Shown: in pieces, positions 63,811 through 64,000 of the stretch
Position numbering within the stretch: the first letter of the stretch is position 1
Layout: each line of letters begins with the position of its first letter
Source: Mytilus galloprovincialis
Lineage: Eukaryota > Mollusca > Bivalvia > Mytilida > Mytilidae
DNA length: 64,000 nucleotides
Direction of reading: 5' to 3'
NCBI RefSeq assembly: GCF_965363235.1
Contig: NC_134843.1
Location: forward strand, 48,355,535 to 48,419,534
Position numbers and translations under genes: made by a program
The notes under the pieces: generated by a model
Told to the model about the DNA's origin: nothing
The model's input: only the letters and a program-made list of their open reading frames with translations
Databases searched by the model: none

Positions 63811-64000
63811 CTGAAACGTAAAAAAAAATCTATAAGGCAAAGAATAGCCTTCATCCTGAAGGATAAGTGAAAACTGATATGATATAGTAAGCTGAAAAAG
63901 ACCTCCACATGGCAAAATGTAAATGAATTGAAAAGAGAAAACCAACAAGCTAATTTAAGCTAAAAGCAATAAACAAAGAACAAATAAGGCACAAGAACCT

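Overview
This 64 kb window looks like nuclear DNA of a bivalve mollusc, most likely a mussel close to Mytilus. That rests on AT-rich DNA, spliced animal genes, an intronless TRIM gene, and repeat families I associate from memory with mussel genomes; I ran no search.

Host genes. Four are supported. (1) An intronless RING/B-box/NHL-like TRIM gene, 12443-14449, + strand. (2) A very small two-exon gene for a SMIM13-like membrane protein, 29303-27494, - strand; it is easily missed because both exons are short. (3) A complete seven-exon proteasome beta-5 subunit gene (PSMB5), 37021-43327, + strand. (4) The last seven exons of an ankyrin-repeat gene, 63810-48864, - strand, whose 5' part lies beyond the right edge. 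PSMB5 and the ankyrin gene are convergent.

Repeats, left to right. 0.6-11.8 kb: foldbacks, a TIR element with 7-bp target duplications (1527-2397), LINE remnants including a long reverse-transcriptase ORF (4005-5801), and a hAT-like MITE family; one copy sits in the loop of a 22-bp-arm hairpin. 14.6-17.3 kb: a ~150-bp satellite and hairpin-ended repeats. 18.2-25.1 kb: a nest of insertions whose core is a 5.1-kb FLYWCH/MULE (Phantom-type) transposon with long foldback-like ends, perfect 8-bp target duplications and a four-exon transposase gene that is no longer functional. 28-30.4 kb: a tRNA-headed SINE and MITEs around SMIM13. 32.2-35.2 kb: a broken Penelope-like element with its GIY-YIG endonuclease upstream of the RT (Naiad-type permuted order), interrupted by a short repeat. 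35.9-36.7 kb: two tandem copies of a palindrome-bearing unit. 43.8-60.3 kb: a satellite with inserted elements and at least four copies of a ~2-kb unclassified element with inverted TATACGACCGCA motifs near its ends. Two copies lie in direct orientation around the last two ankyrin-gene exons, one is nested in a related element, and one is inverted and split by a 1.9-kb insert. 61.8-62.9 kb: a Tc1/mariner-like element in an intron.

The four host genes are not an operon or pathway. The main story is a normal gene neighbourhood in which introns and intergenic DNA are built largely from nested mobile elements whose order of arrival can be read from junctions and target duplications. No CRISPR array, rRNA or functional tRNA gene, and no retroviral or capsid-bearing element, was recognised.
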